A stretch of 64,000 nt of DNA from Exophiala sp. HKRS030 (GCA_023897205.1 JAHWDD010000007.1:372001-436000); one strand, 5' to 3'; numbered from the stretch's first letter, positions 1 through 12,211 are shown. The notes: a model not told the origin generated them from the letters alone. A program made the numbers and translations.

Positions 1-2
1 TC

Positions 3-137
3 ATTGTGCCGTCGTGGTATGACTTTGGGGTGAAGGCTGGCCTGCGCGACCTGAATAAAAACGGAGGTCGGGAGAGTAAGATTTCTCGGGGGGAGCTCAA
101 ATGTTGCTTGCTGTCGCTGGCGATCGGATATACGTGA
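3..137 (+). CDS. Possible 3' end of a gene cut by the window edge
   Basis: Frame 3 is open from the first base to a TGA at 135-137 and reads like protein at its start (IVPSWYDFGVKAGLRDLNKN). No start codon is available inside the window. I do not recognise the family. The composition is less convincing after about 30 codons, so this could be chance or a 3' untranslated region. It is listed only because a partial terminal exon would look like this. Confidence 0.15.
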   Translation: MVPSWYDFGVKAGLRDLNKNGGRESKISRGELKCCLLSLAIGYT

Positions 138-3100
138 AGAAGAGAGAAGAGGTACGTCGAGGAATAGTCGAAAACTAGTTTGAGAGAAGTTTCTTGTTGT
201 GGTCCAAGGGGCCGTCTAGTTTAATGAAATGCTGTCCTGTTGTTGATGACAGTTTGGCGGTGATGGCTGTGGCAGCTGCGAGACACGCTTTCACCACCTA
301 AATAATCCAAGCCCAGGTCGGAGCCTAAGCCTGAAGTCCCGAGAGCCGATGCTTAACCACGATGTAAATGCCTGCTCAGCGTAGATTCAAATCTGGTAGC
401 TGAGCCTTTGAAGACCTCAAAGGTCCTTCGAATGGCTTATGCACACTAGACTAGTGCAGCAGAGGGATTGTTTTCCGTTGAAGTGGCGTGTTTACAGCTG
501 GAGCGCATATGGGATTGAAAGATATATGTACTCCGTAGCCTGACCGGAATAGTAGCAGCCTGAATGTCCCAACGCGTGGCGCCCAGAAGCAAAAAGCCAC
601 GCGTAGCATCACTGGTATGAGAATGAATAAGGCCACTCGGACGTTCAGGCCTCAGAAAAAAAACAGACGATTACTTCTCAGATTGTCTTTGATTGAACGT
701 CCTTGTCAACACAGCCTGGATGATATCATGTCTAGAAAGGGTCTCATGCAGCTAACCTTTTGAGTCTACCAGCGTCTTTGCAGGTAACGTATTTTTTGTC
801 AGCGAAGAACCATTCTTATCCGACGAGGAAATACGTCCTAGGTACCTATACCGACCCACTTGTCCGCCATTTCTCTGTCACAGGAAATGTACTACAATCA
901 TGGCTAAACCTTCTGACCTCACCCTCTACACATTCTGGGCAATTGTATGACGGTCTCGGCAACATCCCGCAGATTCCCTAGTGATGAAGCACACCGTGAT
1001 TATACCGAGTTGCAAATTTCTCAGTCCTCACTCGAGTGTTTCGCATGAGCTGACGAAGGCTCTCGAATACAGTGCGAAGACAGACATCATGGCCGCAATC
1101 AAGGCGAAGATATGGGGAAACTCAAAGGATACGGGTAGGTGGAAGGGCGATCTAAGGGAGTCGTCGATGTTGTGTTGCAGTCGAAATCATGAGGACGACA
1201 TAAGTCTCGCATATATCTTGTCGCGACCAAGAACTTTCACGATCATCAATTCCACATGGGAATGGTGGTAGGCGTCTAACCTAGAGAGGTCAATAGCGAA
1301 GAAATCGTAGATGCATGTCGGCCAGTTGGAAAGGTAGAGCAAAAGACCACAAGTTAACAATGTAGGACTTCCGTGGCTGTGGATATCTGCCTCTAGAGCT
1401 CTGCGTGTGCATCCTGTTTGAACTCGGTCTTCAAAAGTCTCAGGATATCCGCACTCGATCTATTAATCATGCTCCTCTCGGCTCTCAACAACGTCAAGTC
1501 CGTATCATCCTTCAGGCATAGATGAATTTAAACCGTCCACGCTCGTCGATTTGACACATTGTCGGGCCTGAATTCTCGTCGTTCTAACCAGCGAGTCGAT
1601 CAACCGGCAGCATACACCACTGTAAAACATGTCAGATCGGAATGAGACAGCAGCTGTGACTTTGGGACATACGTCGGAAGACATCGTTCTGCACATAGTA
1701 GCTGCCCGCATCCGGCAACAAGTTAAACGTCTGCACGTAGCTCATCGGCTGCTGTTGATCATCGACCTAAAACACAAATAGTCAGGACTCTTTCTTTGCT
1801 GATAGGTATACAGTCGTTCATTGTTTGGGCATAATTCCATACCATCAGTGCACCAGTGACCAGAACCAAAATACCACCCTGTTCATTCGACGGTTGGGCA
1901 TCTGTGGTGTCGACACGGTGTTGTACTTTTTGAAAAGGAAGATTCTAACAGCGTATATCATCAGTGCCACGTGCTCTCCTCCTCAGTGGGTTGCGACCAT
2001 TGTAGTCAGAAAAAGACTAACCGTCAACTTTTCAAGGATAGACTGCGTTCCCTGGAATGGCTCCTTTTCGAAGGTGAGCATGGAGTTGTTCCTCTGGATG
2101 AGCCGATGTCAGTCCTCTGCAAATTCTTGCTTCCATACTTTGAGCATCCTTTGGTGAGGAGGGAGCCGTACGTAAAGAGCAGCCAACTGCGCGCGGTCGC
2201 TGTCAAAGGTCTTGTAGTAGAATTCAACAAATTGTTCTGTCGTTCGTCGTCAGATATAGTCCTCAAATCGAAAGGCAGGATGGGGCGATCATGTCGCCGC
2301 CGTGCGCGAGGACGTACGAGCAATGCCCTGGAAGTCTAGACAGCCTCTATGTCAGCCCATGCACTTGGTAATGGAGTAGATCGCTGGCGGGCCAGTCGAT
2401 GGTGAGAAACTTGTTGGATGTGCCGAAAACATACCTCCCATAATGAACAGTGCGAAATGACTACACGGCAAGCCCGTCTGTGTTTCAACGGTACGTGCTC
2501 AAGCGGAATCCTCGGTCGAGATGTGTGGTAGTTGCGAAAAAGAAGGGTGTTTTGTGGTCAGTAATTTCGAGGGGCAGCGTTTGGAGAGGGCCAAACCTAC
2601 ATAAACAGACAATCGGGTAGCAATTGTGTCACCGTTTATCATAGTCACGTGCGTCTCGTACCTTTATTTTTGTTTGCCAAGCGACCGCTTCATTTATTCG
2701 ACACCGAAGGTGGTTTTCTATCTCATTCCTCTCCATCACCATCGTCCTCACTCGATACAGACTGCGACCACTCGGATGATCGCAATGCTCGTGGCGATGC
2801 TTTCTTGTCAATGTTGATGATGCCACTCTGCCACCCATCTTGATGACTATTGCAGGTAAGCCATGATTTCCACCCTCACACAGCACATTCCCCCAACACA
2901 AGTTCCGATGATTTTCACAATATGCTCAAACGATAACTGACGAGGCGGATGGCACTGTCAATGCCGCCGTCGCTGAGTACAAAAATAATGTCAAGTCTCA
3001 ACAGTATGAGGTGCTTTTAAATTGACGCTTATATTATACTTGATTCTAGCTATCAAGGTCTCGCTGACGGTTATTCATCTAGATACAAATACTTCACATC

Positions 3101-3304
3101 GATTAGTGTTAGTGTAGTGAGATTGAAACCAAAGATCAACTTTCGCGTTATCAATTTTCTGAAATCTCATGCTATCAATACTATCACCAGATTTGCAATA
3201 CCAATATCAATATCAGAGCTTGAGATTACCGTGTCCTTCTACCAATTGCATTTGAGCTCATCACCTGGATGGCGTCCTGCTTACGTTTCCCCCTTTATAT
3301 TTTT
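138..3304. other. About 3.2 kb with no convincing gene
   Basis: Open frames here are short (under 125 codons), start at random and have no recognisable domain or linked splice sites. A perfect GTACTCCGTAG lies at 528-538, one member of a motif that recurs in non-coding DNA across the window. The part from about 2980 to 3250 is AT-rich. The right end abuts the 3' end of the next gene, whose stop codon is at 3305. Confidence 0.5.
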
Positions 3305-5131
3305 TTAGCCTCTGCCTCGTCCCCGAGCGGTTCCCCTTTCGCCACGTTCACCTTCCCTCTTGTGCCATGGATCACTAGGCCAGACCCAGCCTCGCACAGT
3401 TCTTGCCTCTCTCTTCTCGCCCATTTGTGGCTCCGGGATCCACCTATCTTTGCCATCTTTACCAAGCTCTTCAATGTTACCATCATCATCAATAGCAAGC
3501 GTCCCAGCTGCAGTACCATTACCACCATCCCAAACTCTCTGCCTTGACAGCGCTCCCGAACCACCCACGTCCATGTAACTTCCCGGCTCTCCTGGTAGCG
3601 GCGTAGCCTTGGCGAGCATCAAAAGATAGTACAAAGCCAGTGTAACAGTCATGCTGATATTGCCACTTCCAGTGAGGTTGCCTTCGTTCACAGCAAATGT
3701 CTTAGTTTCAACGGCCTCGGCAACCTCAAGAAGCCCAAAGTAGGGTTGATCGCGCTCATCGCATCCAGCCCGGACACAGACAAGTTCAATCTCGGTGATG
3801 ATGAACCCATATCGGCAGCTGTGATCGCGCATACACTTCTGTAAATGTGCTAATGTACGCAAATATTCGACCCTGCGAGCTGGTCCTTCTCTCCGCATTC
3901 CTGTATTCCAGCGATCGAATGATCGTACCAAGCCCACAACTCGACCTCGGGGCAGCCCAGATAGGGTTCGATCATTGTCAGTTGGGTAGTTGGCGAGAAA
4001 TGTCGGGACATTCGCAGAATTGGCACTGACCCCAGTGCCAGTTGGTGCAGGCGAAGGATACAAGCAAACAGAATTGTTACCAAGGGACAACCTTGTGGCT
4101 GCATTGACCTTTGGGAAGTAAATCTTGGAGACTAGGTTGGCGAGGTCGATCTCGGATGCAGGTGTCGCTGTGCTTGAGTTGGAGTTCGTGAAAGGTAAGC
4201 TCGCTGTGTCATGTTGAAAGTTCAACAGCGTGAGAAGGTCTGGAATGTTCGCCATTGTCTGTACAGAGAATGATTTCCATGGTCGTACATTCCGGACATC
4301 CCACCAGAAATGATTGGTTAGACCTCGACCAGTCTGATAAGTGAGGTGGCGGACTAAGTTGATGGGTTGGGTGGGCTGACTCAAGTAAGAGAGCATGCTG
4401 GTCGTTGATGTCTGTGCAAGCATAGGCGGTGGACTCATGGAGCTAGGACGTGATATGACGTCGAGATCGATAGGCATATCAAAAGTTCCTTCCAGGTTGA
4501 TCATAGGTGGCTCAGGCATGGGCATGTTCATGTACGGCACATAGGTTGTCGCAAACATATCGGGAGATGGTGTCTCTTGGTTACGAGACATGAAACCCGG
4601 CAATTGTCGGTATGTAGGGTAGCCGAAGCGATTAAGTACAGTATTATCAATGCTCGATGCAGACGCCGAGCGAGAATGTGTTTTGGCCGGAACATTGAGC
4701 TGTGCCTTGGACATGGATGGCGAAGGCATCAACGAAGTTGACCGAGAGTGAGGAGCGTTGGAGACTGGCGACATCATCGTAACATTTTCCACAGGTTCAG
4801 TTGCGCTCCTGTACATTGCGGGCCGTGTGTTCTTCGTGTCCTTTATGTACGACAGGGTTCTTCGATGCATAGATGGACGACTGGTGTGCTGGGAATCAGT
4901 ACCCGAGTCCTGACTCCGAATCTTTGGGAGCAATGTAGGGCCATGTTGACGAAGAACGGGTGACCGGCTGGGGGTTGAAGCTGCGGTCGTAGCACTGATC
5001 ACCGACTCGGGGGAAGTATCTACTGTGCAGTAGGAAGAAGCGGACAGGTTCCGAACATGTCCACGCTGACCAGCAGCGCCATTAGCCTCTGGAGGCGTGA
5101 GTGGTCTATAGTAGTACGGTGTCAGAGACAT
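3305..5131 (-). CDS. Fungus-specific protein of unknown function
   Basis: A 608-residue protein read from a single exon. The first 260 residues are low-complexity and rich in Ser, Pro and Thr, with many SRS/SPS-like stretches, and are probably disordered. The ordered part starts at about residue 265 (HLTYQTGRGLTNHFWWDVRN) and runs to about 530, ending in a basic Arg/Gly tail. I recognise this as a conserved filamentous-fungal family, sometimes labelled sialidase in databases, but I see no sialidase Asp-box and would not use that name. The start is the MSLTPYYYRPLTPPE methionine at 5131. The longer open frame (to 5161) runs back into a probable 5'UTR intron at 5133-5184, with donor GTGAGT and acceptor CGCAG two bases before the ATG. 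The gene probably encodes a cytosolic or nuclear protein, since no signal peptide or membrane segment is visible. Confidence 0.75.
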   Translation of the reverse strand: MSLTPYYYRPLTPPEANGAAGQRGHVRNLSASSYCTVDTSPESVISATTAASTPSRSPVLRQHGPTLLPKIRSQDSGTDSQHTSRPSMHRRTLSYIKDTKNTRPAMYRSATEPVENVTMMSPVSNAPHSRSTSLMPSPSMSKAQLNVPAKTHSRSASASSIDNTVLNRFGYPTYRQLPGFMSRNQETPSPDMFATTYVPYMNMPMPEPPMINLEGTFDMPIDLDVISRPSSMSPPPMLAQTSTTSMLSYLSQPTQPINLVRHLTYQTGRGLTNHFWWDVRNVRPWKSFSVQTMANIPDLLTLLNFQHDTASLPFTNSNSSTATPASEIDLANLVSKIYFPKVNAATRLSLGNNSVCLYPSPAPTGTGVSANSANVPTFLANYPTDNDRTLSGLPRGRVVGLVRSFDRWNTGMRREGPARRVEYLRTLAHLQKCMRDHSCRYGFIITEIELVCVRAGCDERDQPYFGLLEVAEAVETKTFAVNEGNLTGSGNISMTVTLALYYLLMLAKATPLPGEPGSYMDVGGSGALSRQRVWDGGNGTAAGTLAIDDDGNIEELGKDGKDRWIPEPQMGEKREARTVRGWVWPSDPWHKREGERGERGTARGRGRG

Positions 5132-6931
5132 TCTGCGTTTATCAGTCACCAACCTAGCCAAGCAGCAAGGACATCAACACTCACATGTCAACCACGGCTA
5201 GCTAGGAGCTCTGGTCAAGGAGAAGCCAGCTTCTCGAGTGCGGAAATGGTAAAACAACAACAACAAAGGAAAGACGTAGCAAGAGGAATGAGATGCCAAT
5301 GGTATATGGACTGAGGATTCAGTCTTGCAACTTAAAAGAACGAAAGGCTGGGAGAGCTTGGAGGAGGGAAGGGCCAGGTATAAATGGCTTCCTCTATGCG
5401 ACCAGAAGCGGGCATCAATGAAGCCCGACCAACAGCGTCCTGTAGGACATAATGCACATGAAACGTGGAGCATGCCGACAGAATAGCGAGGAAACAAACA
5501 CGTCGGAGGCGTGGTTCAAGAATCCGATCTTGGATCTCCAGAACCCATGTCTACCGTGGATCGTGGAGCGCGGATGGGAACGCGCGCCAGAGTCGATGGA
5601 AACAAAATCACCTATTTCGGGTGGTGGAATGACGCCTCAGGTATCTCACAAACACTGTCAAGCAGGCCGGCCGGGGTGTAGCCACGTTCCGAATGATTTC
5701 ATGTTGTCTTACGAGGCAATCTGGGTCGGCGCTTGTCAGCTATTTCGAGATGATGCCCTTGGCTTAGGAGATGAATCTGGGAAGCTTCTGAGATTGAGGC
5801 GTGGCTGACGGATAACGCGAACCGCGGTGCACAAAATCCACCGTGTATTCAGATAGGCGCTGGTACTGCCAGGCTGTTTCATTGGCAGTTCTTTTTTGAT
5901 CATCTGGCCCTCTGTGTACCATCATTGGCGGCCACGATTGCCGCCGTCGGAGAAAGAGGAAAAGATACGGAACAGAGGACGGCGCAGCACAAGCTCAAGA
6001 CCTAAATTGACGGCAACTCTACCGAGAATATGGCATTCTGATGCGAAACCACAAAGTCTCTGAAGTATTCGCTGGCAGGCACTGCGCCCTGTTGCCGCCG
6101 AATATTCTGTAAGAGTACAACATATGGAGTACTTGGGACGAAACTGGCCTTGATGGCGATGCCGGAGGTACTCGTACGTGCTGAGATACGCCCCGGCGTG
6201 AGCACTTCTTCCTATTCTTCACCTACAAAGGTCTGCCGTAAGTGGTACAGTGCATCTACAGCCAGGCACGAGGCTCTCCTAGTCCTCAGTTCAGCTGCAG
6301 CCTGACACGACTATCGCGCGAAGCCTTCCACCTTTACACGCGAAACTAACGCCTTACCTCGTGAGTAATCGACACCGCCTAACGGGACTATTCCACGAAC
6401 TTTTCGCGACTATCTCCCCAACCTCTTCGTTTCCATGCACTCTGCATCTTGTACATCCGTAGGCTCTGGACTTGCGTCGAGTAGCCACACTGCGGTCCCT
6501 CTCGACTGGTCCTTGCGGTCGCTGGGGGCTAACCTATGTTTCAGAATGCTGCTCATCACTCTGAAACAGGCCGTCCACTGGTCAAGTATTATCTGGACTT
6601 GAATGAATAGCGACAGGTGCAGTTCGCCTCAGAGGCTACTCCACTAACTAGACTGCATATGCAGAGATAGTAGAAAAAGTGAATGCATCATTGATATCTT
6701 TTCGGCGATCATTACTATTGATGACTGATGGTTTCCTGTTCAGAACCACCAACTCCTCCCATATGTACAAAGCTCTTGCAGGTCTATGACGCACCTCGGT
6801 TTCTTCCCTATGAAACACCGTTCGATATGCCCGAAGTCTCCTGTCAAAGGAGTCTCTGACCGCATGGACCAATCCAAACCCAACGCCTTGACATGAAACG
6901 ATATGTCTGCTGCAAAAATGACACAATTCCC
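5132..6931. other. Intergenic: leader of the unknown protein, 3' flank of HMG-CoA synthase
   Basis: This 1.8 kb holds the 5' leader of the preceding minus-strand gene, including a likely 52-nt leader intron (5133-5184), and the 3' flank of HMG-CoA synthase. Remaining open frames are under 120 codons and show no domain. I see nothing else. Confidence 0.5.
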
Positions 6932-8500
6932 TCATGCTTTGATCTCGTATTTGCGGCGGAACATGTCATCGACCTCGGTGAGGTAATATGTTCCTGGGAC
7001 CAGATCCTCGACCTTGCCCGCTGGTTTGAAATCCTTCTTCAGGTGAGCCTTTTCTCGGAGCATGCACAGTTCGTCATAAACCTCGGGGGCCACAACACGG
7101 CGGGCGTTCAGTCGTTCTTGCAGATTTAGCTTCTGCGCCATCTCAGTTGTATCGCCAACGGCTTTCAAACTGAACATGGAACTGGCTAGACCACTGCCAT
7201 AGCTGAAGACACCTATCCGTTTACCTTGCATCGACTTAGGCGCGATATTGCTGATCAGACTGACCAGACCTCCATACACACTGCCACAGTACATGTTTCC
7301 ACATAAGGTCGCAACCTCGATTCCTGGTTGAACACGTTCCGCAAATCGCTTCTTAGTCAAGCCCATGAATGTCTTTTCGACATTTTTGTCTGTCAAGGAG
7401 GCTTGGTAATCTAGGTCTCGCAGTTCAGGGGCAACCTCCTTGAAGAGTGCGTGGCTTGGGTCTTCCAAGAAGTCGTTGTATAGGAGACGAGCGTATGACT
7501 TGGAGACAAGTTTGCAAGTCGGGGCATGGAAAGCCATGTAGTCGAATCTGTCCAAGGGAGCTTTCTCGGTCTCCTCGCTGTGAGCTCCGTTGCCATTGAT
7601 AGCATGACCGTTGACCGCAGCCGCGTTGGCCTGGCCCTTCAGTGCCCGTTCTCGCGCATTGTATGCCTTGTAGCAAGCATCCACGGCCTCTGTGTAGCAT
7701 CTCAATGAGAAATGGCCATCAACATAGGGATACTCGCTGGTGAGATCAGGTTTGTAGAAGTCGTAGGCGTGGGTGATGTATGACCCTCGGAGACCAGCCT
7801 CGAACGCGAGAGGAGCATCTGGACCGATCAACATGGCAACACAGCCAGCACCGCCGGTTGGACGAGCGTTGCCCTTCTTGTAGAGGGCAATGTCGCCAGC
7901 AACGACCATGGCATCACGTCCGTCCCAGGCTGAAGACTCGATCCAGTTAACGGAGTTGAAGACCGCATTTGTACCGCCACTGCTTCTTGTCAGAAATGAT
8001 ACACCCGGCTTGAGACCCCAACATTACTCACTAGCAAGCATTGTAGGCGTCGACTCCTTCGACATTGAAGTTCCCGGATTTTTCAAACAACTGCATCAAG
8101 ACGGACTTTACACTCTTGCTCTTGTCGAGCATGGTCTCTGTGCCGACTTCAAGGCGTCCAATATTCTTGAGGTCGATGCCATATTTCGAGATCAGGCTTG
8201 TGAGGGTCGTGAGAGCAATGGAATAGATATCTGGAGCCGCCGTCAGAGATTGAAGTGAAGGAATGAGACCAACACACTCACCTTCTCTATCATCGCAAAA
8301 GGACATTTTGGTCTGTCCCAGACCAATGGTGTATTTCCCGGCCGCAACGCCATCGAACTTCTCAAGCTCGCTCTGATCAACGCACTACAGAACCATCAAT
8401 ACCGGCTGTGGCAATAACGGCCCTAGTCATGTTTTCATACCTGGCTGGGAAAATAGATCTCAATGGCCTTGATGCCAATATTCTGCGGTCGTGTGGCCAT
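6932..8500 (-). CDS. ERG13: Hydroxymethylglutaryl-CoA synthase (HMGS)
   Basis: Condenses acetyl-CoA with acetoacetyl-CoA to HMG-CoA, the committed step into the mevalonate and ergosterol pathway, in the cytosol. Four exons (8441-8500, 8282-8384, 8032-8230, 6932-7979) give 469 residues, the usual size. The start follows from [18 protein letters not shown], the typical N-terminus. Catalytic Cys120 lies in NACYGGT, whose Tyr codon is split by intron 3. The general acid/base Glu is in [16 protein letters not shown] and His272 in [12 protein letters not shown] fungal linker rich in Ala, Gly and Asn (about residues 233-262) interrupts the fold just before the His. Introns are 56, 51 and 52 nt; the second is a multiple of three with no stop. 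The gene has its own 1-kb upstream region, so it is unlikely to share control with the dehydrogenase behind it. Confidence 0.97.
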
Positions 8501-9523
8501 TGTGGATGTTTTGTGAGTAAAAGCAAAGACGTGACACTCGGTTCTCGATCTTTCTCTTTGGGTTTCGAGGGGCTTTCGTGCGCACGTCGGTGAAAGGAGG
8601 CGGTGAGGTGGGGGACGATCGAGAAGAGTCTTCTAACAAAATAGTGACTGTCTAAGTGGAGGCGCAACCAACGATAGGGGTATTTCACTGTTTGTACTTC
8701 CGTCAGGTGGTCGGAATTGGTTTCGCAAGCAGAGAAGACAGAAGATATGGGAGATTGATCAGAGAGAAGGTGTGTGATTGCGGCGGGAGCAGAGGTGCGC
8801 TATGTATTAAAACAATGTCGCAGCCAGAAATTTCGTCTGCATGTGTTCAGATAATATGGCAGAATTAGGGTGGTGCCGACATCGCTGGGGAACTGGTGGC
8901 TGCCTCTGTCGGGGCGGTGGCACGACGCCTGGTGAGCCTAGTAGCCCCAAGATCAGCCTCCAGCCAATGGAAGAGGCAGATCTGCGGGCGGTGAGGGACG
9001 TTGAGCCACTGATGGGCTGGTGGTGTCATTCGGATGCCCTGTTCCTGCATTTCTCCCGCTCAGGGGAAGAAATTTCTCCCGTCGCTCCAAACAGCACTAT
9101 GACCGTTTTCAGGTCAACACAATCAATCGTAAATCATCAACCACCAAAAGTGACCCTTAAATTGCCATCACGCTCCCCAGATGTCAGGACGTTGATGCTG
9201 TAGTTCTTCACGCTTACCGATACATCCAATGTCGGCACTCTCGAGAAGATGGTCACGCCACCCAATTCCAATCTCGGACTGCAACGATGCTTCCCTGTAG
9301 TAGGGATGCAGAGTCGAGGGCTTTACATCTGTCCCTCGCAGTCTTTCCAAAAAGAATCATAATCACAATTAATGGCATACGGGAAATGCTCACTGAATGT
9401 CACAGCGCATGCCAGTTATCTGAACCTTGCAATAATGCCATTGGCTGGCTCTATGTTCGGCTCGTCTATGTGTCCTCTCTACCTAAACATATAGGAGACA
9501 CTAGCATATTCTATCTTGCCTGT
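8501..9523. other. Intergenic: HMGS promoter and 3' flank of the SDR gene
   Basis: About 1 kb upstream of the HMG-CoA synthase start, also containing the 3' flank of the short-chain dehydrogenase. Short open frames in it have no domain or splice logic. I could not identify a sterol-response element with confidence. Confidence 0.5.
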
Positions 9524-10667
9524 TCAATACGACGATGGCAGTACCCCGAGTCGTCCGCCATCTGTCACCACTGTGCATCCGTTTATATAAGCTCCAGCTC
9601 GACTGCAAAGCCAGAGGATGACACCAGCCATGTCTTGCTCGTCCCCGCTTCTCGTGGCAGGAATCCATTCCTTGTTAAAGGTACCCTCGACATTGTGGGT
9701 TTCGGACTTGCCCAGCGACTTGTACATGCCTTCGGTCATTTCTGAAAGGTAAAGTCCCGGCGCGATGACATTCACCCTGATGTCGTAGCTAACAAGTAGG
9801 GTGGAAAGTTGTTTGCTCAGGTGTCTGACGGCTGCCTTACTAGGCCCCTGAACGGAGTCAATAATTGTACTAGATCAAGAGAAGTGTAAATGTAACAGAG
9901 AGGTAACAAATAGAGGCATGGTCTGGGAGATCATCTCGATTGTTACGGGGTTGGCGAGTTCAATGCACGTTTACGCACTTGGGATCAACTTACATAGGAG
10001 AGATTGCCCAAAGGCTGACGACTGTATCCTCCAATGGAGCTTGTCGTGATGATCTGTGGCCGCGGCTTGAAGTTTTCTTCTGTTGGTGGTTGCGGTCGCT
10101 TTTTGTTTGCGGCGTCGAGAAGTGGTAGAAAGGCGGCGATTGTAAAATGGACGCCGGTGATGTTGACACCGTATGTGGTGTTGACATCCTCGGGTTCAGG
10201 AGCCCACATGTTCTTTGCCAACTGTTCAATGCCGATGGGTTGTCGATTTGAGTCGACACTAGGCACTGAAGGTCCTGATATGCCAGAGTTGGCCACAAGA
10301 ACATCAATAGCATCGACCTCGGCTTTGACTTTGTCGACACATTGTTGTAGTGATGGCTTCGACGTAACATCGCCAACCAGTGGTATGATCTTGCCGCCGG
10401 GGACGGAGTCTGCGGTCTCCTTCAGCGACGCTTCACGGCGGCCGATAATGAACACTTTCGAGGCGCCATTGGCAGCGAGTGCCCTCGCCATCATTCGACC
10501 CAGGCCTGCATATATCAGCACATTCGCAGGAGATAGGCTGGCATGTCACAGAGAAGAAAATCCTGTGACCAGCAGCACTCACCCGATCCACCTCCTGTGA
10601 TTACAGCAACGAGGCCATTGACGTTGAAAAGGCTCCCCGCCTCGATCTTGCCAATATCTGTAGACAT
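9524..10667 (-). CDS. Short-chain dehydrogenase/reductase (SDR), RhlG-like
   Basis: An NAD(P)-dependent oxidoreductase of the classical SDR type, 306 residues from three exons (10583-10667, 9994-10505, 9524-9847; introns 77 and 146 nt). The nucleotide-binding TGGGSGLG is at residues 24-31, with its glycine run split by intron 1. ANSG follows strand 4. The catalytic Ser lies in ITTSSIGGYS and Tyr199/Lys203 in YGPSK, split exactly at the Tyr by intron 2. NVIAPGLYLSEMTEGMY and a C-terminal TVVTDGGRL complete the family pattern. Sequence style places it among fungal relatives of the rhamnolipid 3-oxoacyl reductase RhlG, but the substrate cannot be read from sequence. No signal peptide is visible. 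The flanking genes do not suggest a pathway. Confidence 0.9.
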
Positions 10668-11716
10668 CTTGCAATACCCAGCTTTACAACTTCAAAAGAC
10701 GAAAAAGCTTATGGGTGTTCGAAAGTGGTGCTATCGATTGAGCCCTGATAACACAGATTGTTGAGTAATGAGTTGTCCGAAGCTAGGAGCTTGTTATTCG
10801 TCCAAGACTCACAATCAGCAATGTTATGAAAGTGGAAGGTGTAAAGACCGCTACAGTGGCTGACAAGAAGTTACTGAGGACCAGGTGCATATGCGAAGTT
10901 CGTAGAGATAATAATCATGATTGCATGTTATCAGGGTTTGTCGTCGGAGAACAGCCATGTGGCTATTTACCTTGCCGTAGATTAGAGAAGAGGATCATTC
11001 CAAACAAGCGTGGATGATGCGAGTGCTCCACGGGTGACACCTTCATTCCCCGCTGCTGTTGGGTGTTGTTGTTGTACGGTGTACGCTGCCCCTCTATCGC
11101 TGATGAAAATAGATATGCGATGTCACCAGGTGCTTTTGTCCCTTTCATTCTTATTTGTATATCCTTATCTCAGCCAAACGAGATGGGAACGTCCATACAT
11201 TCGTGTCTATGTCTGTTCAGATTTGACTCCCTGCACGGTCGTGTATGATCTGGATTCTTCCAACTTTGGCTAGGTTTAATTTTTTGATGTAGATCGGAAT
11301 AAATTAGTTTAAATCTTGTTCACCAGTGACTATCAGATCATACGGTTGCATTATAATTAAGCGACACATTTACCTCTTGTTCTATGGTCAGATAGGAGCA
11401 TTTGGCTTACTGACTTTTGGCCTTCGTAACCAATGTGCAATACTTAGCTTTCAGGCGCAGATATGTGCCACTCCCAGCGTTGCTTTATACCTCGATATAC
11501 AGACTCTCTTGCATGCCCAGCGCCTTTGGTCCTCGCGAATGGAACGGAGAATGATGGATTTCTTGCTAGATCAAGGAAACAGCAATTCATCTTAATATGA
11601 GCCGACAGTACTCCTTAACAGTGTTGTGATCATCTATACATGGGCAGCTAAATGTGGTGAGTCCTCCTCCCTATTGAGTCTTCTGTGTCACAGTCTCTCC
11701 ACCACCTTCTCCATCT
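10668..11716. other. Intergenic: SDR promoter and 3' flank of the repeat protein
   Basis: About 1 kb with only short, unsupported open frames. It is AT-rich around 11270-11360. I see no RNA gene or repeat in it. Confidence 0.5.
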
Positions 11717-12211
11717 CTAATGTTTTCCGAACTGTGTCAGTTTGCCCTTCAGTCTGCTCATCTTGCTGGGTGCATATGTTTCTCCAAGGTCGCCGCTTGT
11801 CTGAACATGCGTTCCGTCATCGAGGCAGCCAGGACTCAATTCCCTTTCAACCACTTTGTTCCTAGCTGGTGCAGTCAGGCCACTTCGACCTCGCTCGCTT
11901 GCACCCTTTCCAGATGTGACTGTCGTGGAGGCTTCCGCACTGGATGATGTATCGGATACAGAAACGGTTGGGTTCTCTGCACAAGAGCAATCAGCATGGT
12001 TTGAACTACCTGGTGTTTGGAGCATACCTGGTGCATTCCCACCATCGTAGGGCTCTGTCGCAGTGCCTTTTCCTTGTATACCTGACGGAGGCTCCGAGCC
12101 AGAAGTAACAATATCATCGGCATTTCCTTGATCGTAAGGGTCGGTCACTGTCCCCGAACCTTGCAGGCCAGAGACTGGCTCAACTCCAGACTGCGCTGAG
12201 CTGCCAGCCAT
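11717..12211 (-). CDS. Small disordered protein with a duplicated 26-residue unit
   Basis: A 164-residue protein. Two adjacent units share the pattern EPxSGxQGxGTxTxPYDxGNA (about residues 8-33 and 37-62), followed by a Cys pair (CSC), a Ser/Thr-rich linker and a basic C-terminus (SRLKGKLTQFGKH). The unit looks familiar from small unnamed fungal proteins, but I cannot assign a function. The start is the MAGSSAQSG methionine in a good context (AAAATCATGG). The frame is open upstream, but a strong splice acceptor (TTCCCAG, at about 12281) preceded by a CTAAC branch site points to a 5'UTR intron, so the longer 217-codon frame is not needed. It is divergent from CTU2, with 737 bp between the two start codons. 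Confidence 0.7.
   Translation of the reverse strand: MAGSSAQSGVEPVSGLQGSGTVTDPYDQGNADDIVTSGSEPPSGIQGKGTATEPYDGGNAPGMLQTPGSSNHADCSCAENPTVSVSDTSSSAEASTTVTSGKGASERGRSGLTAPARNKVVERELSPGCLDDGTHVQTSGDLGETYAPSKMSRLKGKLTQFGKH

Noticed and set aside
981..2339. Overlapping open frames of 96-122 codons in the first 2.4 kb
   Set aside because: They occur on both strands in several frames, without domains, splice logic or biased codons, as expected by chance.
3305..5131. Annotation of the first gene as a sialidase
   Set aside because: No Asp-box repeats or catalytic Arg triad can be seen; the name would be unsupported.
6932..10667. A secondary-metabolite cluster around HMG-CoA synthase and the SDR
   Set aside because: No polyketide, peptide or terpene synthase, no P450 and no transporter nearby. 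HMGS is a housekeeping gene.
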